From Posidonia oceanica (lineage: Eukaryota; Streptophyta; Magnoliopsida; Alismatales; Posidoniaceae): a stretch of 64,000 bases of DNA. The stretch is from assembly GCA_037176725.1 (NCBI GenBank), contig JAZBRS010000029.1, positions 43,782,001-43,846,000 of the forward strand, given 5' to 3'. Each line of letters opens with the position of its first letter. Position 1 is the stretch's first letter. Position numbers and translations under genes: made by a program. Of the stretch, positions 43,575 to 56,597 are shown one piece after another. Under the pieces are notes generated by a model, which was not told the DNA's origin, made no database searches, and was given only the letters and a program-made list of their open reading frames with translations.

Positions 43575-46500
43575 GGTTGACACCCCATCTTGACAAGCTC
43601 GGATCATTTGGGACCTTCTGGTGACTTCTGGATCTAAACTAGGTCAAACAACCCCCAACCCTCTTCATCTCACCCTTCAAAACAAGCCTAACTTGACCTA
43701 AGCCTACACCCTCTTCCCAAGCCCAAAACTGCCCTAAAACCATAGGAAAACCCATCAACACCCATTAAACAAACCTACCCAAACACTTAAAAACTTTCAG
43801 TCCAAAACCATTCCCAAAAATCCTAGAAAACCTAGGTAAAACCACCCTTTTTCTACACCTCAAAACTCCTCCAAAACTTGCTCAAAACCAGACCAAATCC
43901 CCAGAACGAACACTAGAAACCCTAGGCTACACACTCCCCAATTTTCACCCCATTTCAAAACCTTTAAGCCTTCCTTTTACCTAAATTATCCTTTTCTCTC
44001 TCCTCTCTCTCTCCTGATCATCCTCCCTCTTTTCATCCCCTTCTCTCTCTTTTTCTTGCTTGGCTGTGGGCCCCCTTTGTGTTTCTATCTCTTCTCTATC
44101 TTATTTCTATTTTTACCTTATTTTTAGCATTTTCCCTGACTTTTAAAAAATTGTTTTCCCCCAACTTATCTCTTTCCCCTTTATTCCTCCCTTTTCCCTT
44201 TTCTTCTTCTGTCTCTTTTCCTTTTTCCTTCTTTTGCTAAAATCCATAAAAAAACCCTTAAAAATCTCTAAAAACTCTAAAACAAAAGGGAAGCAAACCA
44301 GAACCCTAAGAAAAATAATTAAAAATACTAAACGAACAATTGAAAACCTAAACCCAACTAAAATTAGCTAAAATGGAAAATCAAGGAGTGTAACCTAAAA
44401 AATACAAAATAACCAAAAGAAAATACTGTAAAATCAAGGAAAAAACTAAAATATAATCAAAACCAACCAAAAGTGAAAACCCTATCAAAATAATCTAAAA
44501 ACAAACCAAGAAGAAGGAAAACAATTAAAAAACACTAAGACAAATAATTAATGAAAAAACTTGATTTAACAAACCTAAGAAGAACAATTTAAGAACTTAA
44601 TTAAAAAAAAAGAAGAAGAAAGAAAAGAGAAACAATTAAAGGTTTAAAAACACTTAATCAATCAAGAAGAAACTTGACTAAAAAAACATCAAGAAAACTT
44701 AACAAATAAAAAATCAAAAGTGTAATTCAAAAAAAGAGACTTAAGAAGAATCCTAAAAAGACTAAAATCAAAAGCCAAAACTCACTCTAATTAATCTAAA
44801 AATAAATCTCAAAAAAATCCTCACTAAAATCCCAGATACTTAACAAGAAAAACACAATGGAAAAACAATTTAAAAGGCTTAACAAACACTTAATCAAAAT
44901 GGAAAACAAACTAAAAACAAAGAAAACCCTTAAAAACTGAATCAAACCCAAGACCCCTCTAAAATCAGAATTAATCAACTAAAAACAGTCACTAAAAATT
45001 TAATCAAGATCCTAACTCACAACACAATCATTCTAATATTTTTGCTAATTTTTATTTTATTTTTACCTTAATTTATTTCTCCTCTTTTTCTACTCCCTTT
45101 CTTCCTATTCTTTTCCTCTTTTTCTGTTGGGCCCAATCCAGCCCGTCCACCCCTTCCTTCTCTTTTTTCTTTTTTATTTTCTCCTCCGGCCTGCGGCCCG
45201 GCCTGCGGCCCGGCCTGCCTTCCACCTTTTTCCTCTTCCTTCTTCTTCCTCTGCGTTTTTCTTTCTCTTCCCGCGGCCAGCCAACAGCGCTCCCTCCCCA
45301 TTTTTGAATTCAACTTCTTCCCTCTCCGTCCAATCCAGCACCAGTTTGCCTCGGCCTCCCCTTCTCTCAGCACCTTTTCCGAGAGGCTTTAATTGCCTGT
45401 CGTCTCGCCGGCTGCTTGTCTCCCTCAGCAGCAGTGGATCGTGCCGGTGGAATTTGAATTCCAGAGTGCGCGAGCAAGCCGGAGAGCAGCAGATAAAGCC
45501 TCAGCTTTCGACCCCTTCAATGCCTTTTGCCATCCAAGAGAGAGAGCCAGAGAAGTCCAAAGAATTCCCAAGCAAATCTCCTTCTTCTCCCTCTGATTTT
45601 CAGCAGCACTTCCTCTTTCCCATTCCCCTGAAACCAGCCCGTTCTAGCCTCCAATTCTCTTCCATTTCATCCCCCAAATTCACCCTAACACCCAGCATTC
45701 CTCCTCCACTCTTCCACGGCCTTTCCACCTCAGAACCACCCCCGATTTCACCTGAAATCCCACTGCAACCCCACACCTCCTCTCTTGAAAATTGCCTTCA
45801 CCACAGACCTCCAATCCTTCCCAAATCTTCCTAAGTCACTCACCTGAACTCCACCTCCCTAAGCCACCCAACCTTCAGCCCAGCAACCCACCACTGCACC
45901 TACACGCCACCACAAACAGTTGCCTCCCTCTCTGACCAGAAAACCCACCGGCTTGCAATCTCCACCCACAGCCTCCCAAAATCCAATTCGACTGCCCAGA
46001 ACCCTTCTCCAGACCTCTAGCAGTCTTCCAGAAGACCCCATCCGGCCCGAGGAGCAGCGGACACTCTCCCCGGTCTCCGGTTGCTTCTGTGAACCCACGA
46101 TCAGCCGGATCCTCCGCCGGTCTTCGCAGCTTGTGTCCAACCATCTGAAAAGCACCAGAAGGCTCCATGGAGGTGATCCCAATCCTCGCGAGCAGCAGAC
46201 GGTGCCCGCAGCGACCGGACGACCTCCACCGGCGACCTCTGAAACCACCTTCATCGGGAGGACATCCCAGCCACGGAAACAGGTATATTCTTACTCCCTT
46301 AGCATCATCTTCCTCCCCTCTTGCTTCCCCCCTCTTAGAGTAGGTTTTCCTTCGCTCCTGCGTCGAAGCTGCTCCGGCCAGAGTCTTCTTCTCCGGCGAG
46401 CTTCTCTGTGCGTCCCTCCACTCCGGTCAGCAGAACAGCTTTCCAGCGGTTGCCTCAGGTCCGCACGAGTCTCAGGAACACGCTCCGGTCTTCAGATCGC

Positions 46501-49500
46501 CGCGTCGTCGCGCCGATCGCCCGGAACGCGCTTCTGAAGCTTTGCAGACCTCCAGTGGCCTCTCCGGCTCGCTCTAGCCCGCGTCGAGCTCCGCCGAACG
46601 TCGACCGACCTCCGTCATGACCTAGAGATGCTCCCCCGCCGGTCTGCGCTGCCCCAACAACCCTGTGCCGACGTTCATGGACGCTGGCAGCTTGCTGCTA
46701 CAGTGTCCATGGCCGTCGGCCATTTTACTGTTCACTTATTTTCCAGTTATCTAAGTTTTCTTGCAAATATTGCATTTCTGGTCTGAGTTCTTATCATTTT
46801 GCATTCCAGTCCATTATTTGATTTAATCTGCTGATTTTTGAACTGAAACCATATTAAATTGCATGAAATGTTTATATTTCTCCTTATTTGCTTTCTGGTC
46901 CTTTTACTGTGCTTTCCTTCGTTAATAAGTTAGACTTTAGCCCTCCTGCTTTTGATTTTTGCACTTAGGTCCTGCAGTAGTTTAATTTAATTTAATGTTT
47001 ATATTTTGCCATATGAAATTGCATTCTAGGTCCCTTTTGTTTTCTGTTTTTGCATTCTGGTCCTCTGTCCTGTAGAACTTAGGTTTTATTTTTTTATTTT
47101 TGCTTGCTGCATTGCATTTCTCCCCCTCTGTTTTCTGATTTTTGCATGTAGGTCCTTTCTAATGCACAATAGTCATTTTAAATGCATATTTAGCTTATTA
47201 AATTGCATTTTTGACCTTCCATATTTTAAAAATTGCATGTCAGTCCTCTGTCTGCCCCCTTAATACATATTTTGCTTCAAAAATTGCATTTTTGACCCTA
47301 CATGATTTGAAAATTACACTTAGGTCCTCTACATGCTTATAAAAATCATTTAAATGCATATTTTGCTTCAAAAATTGCATTTTAGCCCCACATGTTTGAA
47401 AAATTGCATGTAGGTCCCCATTTGCATTCCCAGACTACTTAGGACCCTGTTTTTTGGAAAAATTGCATTTTAGACCCTAAAGATTTCAAAATTGCATTTC
47501 AACTTGCCACATGTTTTCAGAACCTGTCCTGATGCATACCCCTTTTGAAAAACTGCATTTTAAACCCTGTCCTTTGCAAAATTGCATTCAGACCCTCCTT
47601 TTTTCAAAATCCTTGCATGAAAGCCCCAAACCTTTCAAATCTTTTGCATTTAGACCCCCATCTTTTCAAAAATTGCATTTGAACTCCCAATTTTTCTGAA
47701 AATCCCCCTTAAGTCTTTTCTCGCTTTCTACATGCATTGCATCCATGCATTCTAGCTTTTTGCACCCTCTGCACACACTTAAAGCTTTATTAGCTCCCAT
47801 TCACATGGGAGGACCCGTCTGCACACCCTTAGGACCTCCTGTACACTTAGATCTGTTCTTCTCCCCTATTCTGGCCCCTCTGCCTTGAAGCTGTGATATC
47901 TTCCAATCCGGCCGTTGGATCTTCTCAAACAAGCTACCCAGACGACCCCGGCGAAGCGCTCTTCAGCATGGACCAAGCAGATTTCAGATCAGGCTCCAGA
48001 TTTTCCAGGTACGTCCTCCTGAACCCTTGCACAGCATTCATTTGCATACCTTTTGCATTGCATGCATCGTTTTCGCTTTTTTGTTTCCTCGAGCATGTAG
48101 AATAGGACTTCCTCTTCTTATCTATCAACTCCGCTCCCCGTTTCGAGTATTCCCAAGTGTCTTGTGTTGTGTTTCCCCTGGATTCACCACTCATTGCGAC
48201 TTTCTTCCACCTTTTCCACGATCCGATCGCACCGCGAGCTTTGGGCAGCGTGCGAGACACATCGTGGAGTGGTTTAGTGGAAAACAGTCATAAAGCAGTG
48301 GTAATCCCTCCGCTTGCTTGTTCTCCCTAGTGTAGGTGTTCACACCTACTCTGTGTGGCCCTTAAACAGTGTTTGTTCTCACACACACTGTTTGCCTCCC
48401 CTTTCACTTTTCTTGTTTTCTCTCCTTGCATTTGCATCTGCATGGTTTTGCCAAGGTTTTATTCCGTCTTTTGGCACCATTTTGCGTGCCCGCTTTGTCT
48501 TTGGCACCGTTTTGCGTGCCCGCTTCGTTTTTGGCACCGTTTTGCGTGCTCGCTTAGTTTTTGGCACCGTTTTGCGTGCCTACTTCGCTTTTGGCACCGT
48601 TTTGCGTGCCTGCTTTGTTTTTGGCACCGTTTTACGTGCCTACTTCGCTTTTGGCACCGTTTTGAGAGCCCGCTTCGCTTTTGGCATCGTTTTGCGTGCC
48701 CGCTCTGTCTTTGGCACCATGTTGCGTGCCCGCTTTGTCTTTGGCACCGTTTTGCGTGCCTGCTTCGTTTTTGGCACCGTTTTCATGCCCGCTTCGCTTT
48801 TGGCACTGTTTTGCGTGCCCGCTCTGTTTTTGGCACCGTTTTGTGTGCCCGCTTCGCTTTTGGCACCGTTTCGCGTGCCAGCTTTGTTTTTGGCACCGTT
48901 TTGCGTGCCCGCTTCGCTTTTGGCACCGTTTTGCGTGTCCGCTTCGCTTCTGGCATTTGTTTTGTGTGCCGATCTTGTTTTCTTGCACCGTTTTGCATGC
49001 CGTTCTCGTTTCTTGCATTGTTTTGCGTGCCTTACGTCGTTTTCTCTTGCATGTCGCCTGCATTGCTTGGTTTTACCGTTGCTTTGCTTTTCCGCTTGCA
49101 CTTGCATATAGGACAGTGATGCTTACTGCCTGGAGTTCTCACGAGCCGGTTTCGCCCGGTTCGGAACACAGACAGTGCTGTTGAGCACTTAGACAGCACG
49201 TTTACTTTCTTGCATTGCATTCCACCACTTAGAGCACACCTATGAGCATTCATTCAGGCATTCACTGGCATTTAGGCATTTAAATCTGCATTTCCCTGCG
49301 TATGCGAGCGTAAGCCTAGAAAGACCGATTCTCGGGCGTGTCGGGGGTGCCTAACACCTTCCCCGCACGTAATAGGAGTCCTTGCCCTGTCTTTTGGCCC
49401 GCAATGACCATATCGCCCTTATCCTAGGCATGAGTCATCTCATTTGCATGTATTTGCATTTGTTTTCCTTTGCATTGCTTTGCTTTGCATTTCTTGTTTG

Positions 49501-49682
49501 GTTTTGCGTGTTAATTCTTGCATTTCCCCCGGTTTTCCTTGTCTCCCGATAATAGACATGGTGGCGACTCTGATTTGTCTTATCTTCTTCTTTTCTTCCC
49601 TTTTTAAGTGTTTTCGAGTTGAGCCCTCCTCCTCGGATCATCGCCGCTAATAGTAAGCCTGATTCTGATTGGGATTACTACA
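43575..49682 (+). mobile_element. 3' LTR of element A (6108 bp)
   Basis: Near-identical to 15772-22018, with scattered substitutions and small indels. The first base is G instead of T (GGTTGACACC). It ends TTACTACA and is followed by GCTAG. The 30-bp array is shorter by about five units. The PBS-like 12-mer is at 49561-49572. Divergence looks like roughly 1-2% by eye, consistent with a fairly recent but not current insertion. Confidence 0.93.
48473..48956 (+). repeat. 30-bp tandem array in the A 3' LTR (about 16 units)
   Basis: Same unit as 20657-21296 but about five units fewer. The two arrays were identical at insertion, so one has since expanded or contracted. Confidence 0.88.
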
Positions 49683-52447
49683 GCTAGCAAAAAGAGGAAA
49701 AAGAAAAGATAAGACAAATCAGAGTCGCCACCATGTCTATTAAGTCGGGAGACAAGGATAACCGAGGAAATGCATGGAAAACATGCAAAACCAGATGCAA
49801 AAGGATGCGATGCTATACTATGCTATGCTATGACTCGTGCCTAGGATGAGGGCATAATGGTCATTGTGGGCCAAGAGAAAGGGCAAGGACTCTTGTTACG
49901 CACAGGGAAGGTGTTAGGCACCCCCGATACGTCCGAGAATCGATCTTTCTTAGGCTATCTCGCTCGCATATGCAGGAAGACGCATGCCTATTGCTTAAAT
50001 ACCTAAATGCCTGAATGCTATGCATAGGAAATTAAACGTACAATCTATGTGCTCAGCAACGCTATTAGTGTTCCGAACGGGCAAGCCCTGGTTCGTGAGA
50101 ACTCCTAGGCAGTAAGCATCATCACCCTAATGCAAATGCAAGTGATAAAACAAAATAGTGGTGAAAAACATGCAATGCAAAGCGACATGCAAAGGAAAGC
50201 GAAAGCAGGGGCAAAAAAACTATGCAATGCAAGCGACATGCAAAAGAAAACGAAAGTGGGTGCGGAAAACGGTGCAATGCAAGCGATATGCAAAAGAAAA
50301 CAAAAGCAGCTGCAGAAAACGGTGCAATGCAAGCAATATGCAAAAGAAAACGAAAGCAGGGGCAGAAAACTATGCAATGCAAGTAACATGCAAAAGAAAA
50401 CAAAAGCAAGTGCGATAAGGCCTAATCTACATGCATGAGAAAACAGATCTCGAAAACAATGCATGCAATGCAAATGATAAGGCAATGAGTACAATGCAAT
50501 GATTCAAATGGGCTTATCCTGAGGATCTCAAGCCTGATCTGAGATAACTTTGGTTAGAATGAAAGATCATCCAACTAGGAAGACTTGGATAGTTAGATCG
50601 TGAAGATTCAACGGTCTGATCAAAAGTTATTCAGGTTTCAAGTCAGATGGCTCAAGGGCCAAAAAAAGTGGACTAAGCAGGGGTCTAAGTGCAAAATGTC
50701 CCTATGTGTGTGCAACGTAGGGTGTCCTATATGCAATGAAGCTAAGGATGCTCAAAAGTATGCAAGGGTGCAATATGCAATGATATGGGGATGCAATGCA
50801 TGCAAGAATGCAAATGCAAGGACCTAAGTGCAATTAAAATAAATACAGGGGCCTATAAGCAAAAACATGGCAAAATGCAGTGCAACAGGGTAAATGCATG
50901 CAAAGAAGGTAATGCAGCAATGTAACATGCAAGCAAGGCAAAATGCAACATTAATTAAAAGATGCATGCAATAATGCAAGGAATGGACTTACATGTAGTT
51001 TTGAAAACATGCAGGGCCTAAGTGCAATGCAAAAGCAGGCAAGCAGACAATAGTAGGTTTTAGGACTAACATGCAATTAGACCTAACTGTGGAATTTGAA
51101 ATGCAAAGCAGGGTGCAAGCATGAAGAAACTAGGCATAAGGACCTGGATGCAATTTTGGAAACATGCAAGGTTTAAAATGCAAAGCTAAACAGGCATGCA
51201 AACAGGCAACAGTTTAAAAACATGGATTGACATGCAATTTGGAAAACTGTTGGGCATTTAAAGCAATGCAATATGATTAAAATGCAAATTAAATGATGCA
51301 TGCATGCAAAATGAACTTAAATGCAATAAGTGCAAGTTGCAAGACTTTATTGCAATGTAATAAAGTTTAAAATTGCATTTAAATGGCAGTTGGAAGCAAA
51401 CTGGACCTAAATGCAATAATGAAAACTTACTGGGCTTTATTACAATGCAATAAGGTTTGAAATTGCATTTTAAATCACAATTTAAAAGTAAACAGGACTT
51501 AAATGCAATAATTGGAACTTACAGGACTTTATTGCATTGTAATAAAGTTTAAAATTCACATTTAAATCACAGTTGAAATTCAACTGGACCTAAATGCAAA
51601 AATTAAAACCCGGAGGGCTTTATTACAATGCAATAAGGTTAAAAATCACATTTTAAATCACAGATAACATGTGACTGGACCTAAATGCAATTTTGAAAAC
51701 ATGCAGTAGTTTAATGCAATGCAATATAGTTCTAAATGCAGATTAAATGCTTTTCAATTGAAAAAGGACCTAAATGCAAACGTAAAGAAACATGAGGGCC
51801 TAAATGCAATGCATGCAGAGAAATTTAAATAACTTAAGCTAAAGTTGGACTGAAATGCAAATATAATAACATGCAGCACTTTACTTCAATGCAATATAGT
51901 TTAAATGCAGAATTAAATAAAATCTAAACTGATGCTGGACTGTAAAGTAAATAAAGTAAACTTAAGGGCTTAAATGCAATGCTTGAAACGAAAATAAAAT
52001 TAAATCATTTAACTTAAGTGCTACAGTGCTATAGTGCTACCCGCGCTCCAGTCGACTGCGCCAGAGAAGGGAGCTGCTGCAGCGGCGGTCCGGCGTGCGG
52101 GCAGCCGTGCTGCGGCATCTGGAGGCTGGAGGCGATGCATGCGAGTGCTTCGGTGGCTTCAGCGGCACGTGGCGGTGCCAGAGTTGCTCTGCCGACCTTG
52201 GTGGTTTGCTGTAGAGGAGGCCGGAGACTGTGCGGGTCCTGGAGGCTGCTGCGATGCTGGGCTGAGGTGCTGGAGGTGCGGTGGTGCTCGGGGAGCAGTC
52301 TGGAAGGCTTGGAGGGGACTGGCACATAGCGGTGCACGGCGGAGCTGCGGAGCGTCGCCGGAGAAGATGCACTGTAGCGGTGGAGCTCGGATGGCGCACT
52401 GAAGCCCTAAAGCTAATTCCAACTAGCAAGGAAGCTTAAGATGGATG
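49683..52447 (-). mobile_element. Middle piece of the B 5' LTR
   Basis: Begins with the second GCTAG copy (49683-49687) and continues the B LTR in minus orientation: PBS-like 12-mer reversed at 49720-49731 and conserved block reversed at 49840-49970. A tandem array of about five 50-bp units (about 50168-50430, each with GCAATGCAAG) is absent from the B-type solo LTR. A long A/T-rich stretch follows with AAATGCAA and GGACCTAAATGCAA words, then a GC-rich part (52020-52400). It ends at the GGATG target duplication. Confidence 0.88.
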
Positions 52448-55400
52448 TGTAGACACCCCATTTTGACAGGTTGAACTGGTTGAATCTCTCATTGGTGGTT
52501 CTCTCCCAAACTTCAAATCAAATCCAATATCCAATCCAAAATCACATCCATCTTCTAAACCTAAAAAACCTCTCATTAAACCCTAGAAAACTCTAGGAAA
52601 TCCACATTTAAAACCCTAGAAAAAACCTAGGACTTCACACTTCTCACTAAACTCTCACAAAACCTAGCAAAACCTAAACCCTAAACCCTAGGATTCAAAC
52701 CAAACACAAAACCCACCTAAACCCTAAACCCTAAACCCTAGGTTAAAGCCTAAACCCTAGTTTAAAATCCTAAACCTAAGGACACTTGACATCAAAACCT
52801 TAGGACTCACCTCTCACCAAAACCTAGGGACACTTCTCACTTAAACCCACAATTTTAAACCACCCACTAAACCCTAGGTTAGAACCCTAAACCAAGGAAT
52901 CCATTCACAAGCCCACCTATGCCCAAACCCAACCTCTCTTCCCTCCCTTTTTTCTTTCCTTCTCTTCCTTTCTTTTCTCCCCTTTTTTCTCTTTTTTCCT
53001 CCCTTTCTCACCGGGCCCAGCCCACCTCCTCCTCATTTCCTTTTTTCTTTCTTTTTCTCTCTTTTTTTTTTTTCTTTCCACCCTCACGGCCCAGCCCAAG
53101 TCTTTTTTTCCTTCTCCTCCTTCCTCTTCTTCTTCCTTCCTCCTCTCCCACTAACGACACCACTAGTAGGCCTTCCCCCCGTGATTTCCCTCCACTTTCA
53201 AACCCCCTGACAACCACCATGCCATCACCCCACGCCCTCCATCACCCCTTGGCCTGCCTCCACCATGCCCTGATAGTAGACCAAAGACCATCTAAAAATA
53301 CCACAGCACCCCCAGACCTGGAACCCCCACTCTTCCACAATTCAAACGCCTAGATGAACTCCTCCAGAGATTCCCCAACACCTCTAGAATCCCTTGAACC
53401 CCAGAGCCTCCTTAGAACACCCTGAATTTGCCTCCAAAACCCACCTGCAACACCCACCTTCCAGTAGCACCCACAGTACACAGACCCATCACAAGTGCAC
53501 CACCACCCAATTCACTTCTCTCTCCACCTTCCTGGAACCTCCACGAAGCCCCGGAGAGAGCACCAAGCCCAGAGGGAGCCACATTGCCGGAGAGAGCCCA
53601 AAAATCCCACAGCGCACCCAAAATTCAAAACTGGGTTTAGAGTGAGCAGAACCAACTTCTGGTTGGCTCCACACCTCCGTCGGACCTCTAGCAACTCGCG
53701 CCGACCTTCCCCAATAGCCGCAGTGCCGCCGCGACCCTCCGCCGAACTTCCTGACCCAACCGAGGTCGGCAGCATGCTCCAGCCGCTCCCGCAAGTAACT
53801 GACCTCACTTCTAGTTTAGTTTTAGTCCCCTCTTGCTTCCTAGATAGCTAGATGCATGTTTAGGGCTTCACCGCGCGTTTCGAGCTCCGTCGCTACAGTT
53901 CTCTTCCCCGGCACCGAACTGCAACAGCCGCCATGCGTCGTAGAGCTTCGGAACACCGCCGACCCTCCGAACTGTCCCAGACCATCGCCGGACCTTTGCT
54001 AGCACAGCCGAGCTCTGCCCGCACAGCCGAGCTCCGCCCGCACTCCGTCGCCACCCGCAAAGCCGCCTCTACCCGCTAGTCAGCCGCAGCGTCGCCGGGA
54101 GAGTCGGGATGCACTGTTCCAACTGTAGCATTTAAGTTAGGTTTTTATTTTTTCAGTTTGATTCATGCATTGCATTTAGGCCCCTAGGTTTAGTTTATTT
54201 GCATTCCAGTCCAGAGTCGGTTTAAGTTTCATTTAATCTGCATTTAAAAACATATTACATTGCATTTAATTTCTATAGTTTATTTTTATTGCGTTTCAGT
54301 CCTTAGATCATATCAGTAATCATTTAAATGTCATGTTTGCCTTATTACATTGCATTTTTAATTCTGTATTTTACTTTTATCACATCTAAGTCCTTAGACC
54401 ATATCAATAATCATTTAATTTCCATGTTTGCCTTATTACATTGCATTTTTAACGCTATATTTTACTTTTATTGCAGTTCAGTCCTCAGTTCATTTATCAC
54501 AGCATTTGAATGTCATCTTTTACCTTATTACATTGCATTTTCATCCTATCTTTTATTTTATTTGCACATCAGTCCTATTCTGTTGTAGATTTCATTTAAA
54601 TCATGTTTTAAAACTATATTACATTGCAGAAAAACCCAAAAATATGTTTTAATTGCATGTTAGTCCAATCAGTTGTGAATCAGTCATTTAATTTTGTATT
54701 TTACCTTATTGCATTGTTGTAAAACCCAAAAATATGTTTTAATTGCATATAAGTCCATTCTACTATTAATCAGTTATTTAATTTCTGTTTTAAACTATAA
54801 TGCATTGCAGAAAAACCCAAAAATATGTTTTATTTGCATATTAGTCCTGTTTTGTTATAGATTTCATTTAATTTCCATTTTAAACTATATTGCATTGCAG
54901 AAAAATTTAAAAAAATGTTATAATTGCATATCAGTCCAGTTTGCATTTAATCATTCATTTAAATCATGTTTTAAACCATATTGCATTGTTGTTTAGTCCA
55001 ATAACTTGTTTTATTTGCATTTTAGTCCTTTATGCATTTAAATATCATTCTAGCTGCATTTTAAATCATATTGCATTGCAATAAAATACAATAGTTTGTT
55101 TTAATTGCATATCAGTCCAAAAATGTTAAGATCATTGCATGCTTGCCTGTTTAGCTTGCTTTTGCAATTTAGTCCAATAATATGTGTTATTTGCATGTTA
55201 ATCCTAATTTTAACTACTTGCGTGCTTGTATGTTTATTTTGCATTGCATGTTATCACAGCATGTTTCCTAAACTGCACATAGATCCAAATATTGCATGCA
55301 TTCGCATTTTTGCTCTGTTTTGCATATGAACCCCATAGTTTTCCTGTTCTGCATATAGGTTCCTACCTTTTGCCGTAGCATGCATTCTTTCATTTAATCT

Positions 55401-56597
55401 GCATTTTGCTTTTGTATACTTGCCATGATTTCATCATTAGTTCTCATTTGCACCCTGACTGCTACATTGCATACTTTTGCCACAACATTGCATGTAGGTC
55501 CCTGAAGTTCCCAAATATTGCACTTAGGTCCTTGTTTTGCATTCTTGCATGCATTACACTTCCATATCATTGCACATTGCACCATTGCAGACTTTTGAGC
55601 ACCCTTAGCATCATTGCATGTAGGACATCCTGCATTGCACACACATAGGGATATTTTGCACTTAGACCACTTTTCCTGGCCCTTGAGCCATCTGACTTGA
55701 TTCCTAAATAACTTTTGACCGGACCGTTAGATCTTCACGATCTAACTACCTAGGTCTTCCTAGTTGAATGATCTTCCATTCTAACCAATGTTATTTCAGA
55801 TCATGCCCCAGATCTTCAAGATAAGCCCACCTGAATCACTGCATATCACTCATTGCCTTACAGTTTGCATTGCACGCATCGTTTTCTCGATCCGCTTTCT
55901 CGTGCAAGTAGATCATGCTTTGCCGCCCCTGTTTTCATTTCCCATGTTGCATGCCACTTTGCATTTGCATGGTTTACCGCTGCTTTGATTTATTGTCTGC
56001 ATTTGCATTAGGGCAGTGACGCTTACTGTCTGGAGTTCTTACGAACCAGGGCTAGCCCGTTCGGAACACTGACAGTGTTGCTAAGCACATAGATTGCATG
56101 TTTAATTCCATGCACGCTTTTCAGCACTTAGAGCATACATTTGAGCATGTAATTAAGCATTCATGGCATTTAGGTATTCACAACATGTATCTTTCAGCAT
56201 ATGCGAGCGTTAAGCCTAGAAAGACCGATTCTTCCGACATATCGAGGGGGCCTAACACCTTCCCTGTGCATAACAGGAGTCCTTGCCCTTTCTCATGGCC
56301 CGCAATGACCATATTGCCCTTATCCTAGGCACGAGTCACATTTGCATAGCATTTGCATTCTTTTTTCTTTCTTTTTTGCATGATTTCTCATGCTTTCCCC
56401 AGTTTTCCTTGTCTCCTGATTTAATAGACACGGTGGCGACTCTGATTTAGTCTTATCTTTGTTTTTTCCTCTTTTTCCAGCGTTTTCGAGTAGAGTATTC
56501 CTCCTCGGGTCCAACCGCTAATATTGAACCTAATTCCGATCAGTGCACGCGAGCTTTGGCATCATGCATAGACGATCCGAATTTCAGGGTTACTATA
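52448..56597 (+). mobile_element. Solo LTR of the B family (4150 bp), plus strand
   Basis: Starts TGTAGACACCCCATTTTGAC and ends TTACTATA (expected TACTACA, one transition). GGATG flanks it at 52443-52447 and 56598-56602. No internal sequence is present. Contents: telomere-like AAACCCT repeats near the start (about 52670-52760), a pyrimidine-rich tract (52930-53140), a GC-rich part (53640-54110), a region of TTGCAT...GTCC words (about 54170-55660), the conserved block (56200-56340) and the PBS-like 12-mer (56433-56444). Confidence 0.92.
52670..52760 (+). repeat. Telomere-like AAACCCT runs inside a B-type LTR
   Basis: Two short runs of the plant telomere unit AAACCCT (about three tandem units at 52722-52740 and two at 52676-52692) sit among many isolated AACCCTAGG words. 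Related words occur in the other B-type LTRs (57870-58320 reversed, and 61510-61710). They belong to the LTR, not to a chromosome end. Confidence 0.7.

Larger units (their letters stand above)
15772..49682 (+). mobile_element. Element A: complete giant Ogre-like Ty3/gypsy retrotransposon
   Basis: A is bounded by near-identical direct repeats (LTRs 15772-22018 and 43575-49682) and a GCTAG target duplication. It spans 33.9 kb, or about 28 kb without the 5.9-kb solo LTR nested at 30852-36775. The order is LTR, primer-binding site, leader, gag, protease with G-patch-like motif, RT, RNase H, second RNase H, integrase, spacer, DUF7745 ORF, three tandem arrays, purine tract, LTR. The gag-to-integrase region is one frame interrupted by ten point stops and one late frameshift. 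The second RNase H, the DNGS protease and very long LTRs place it in the Tat clade near Ogre. Classical Ogre has its extra ORF before gag; here the extra ORF is after integrase. Confidence 0.93.

Noticed and set aside
52670..52760. True telomere or chromosome-fusion site
   Set aside because: Only two or three AAACCCT units occur together, embedded in an LTR and shared as isolated words by other B-type LTRs.
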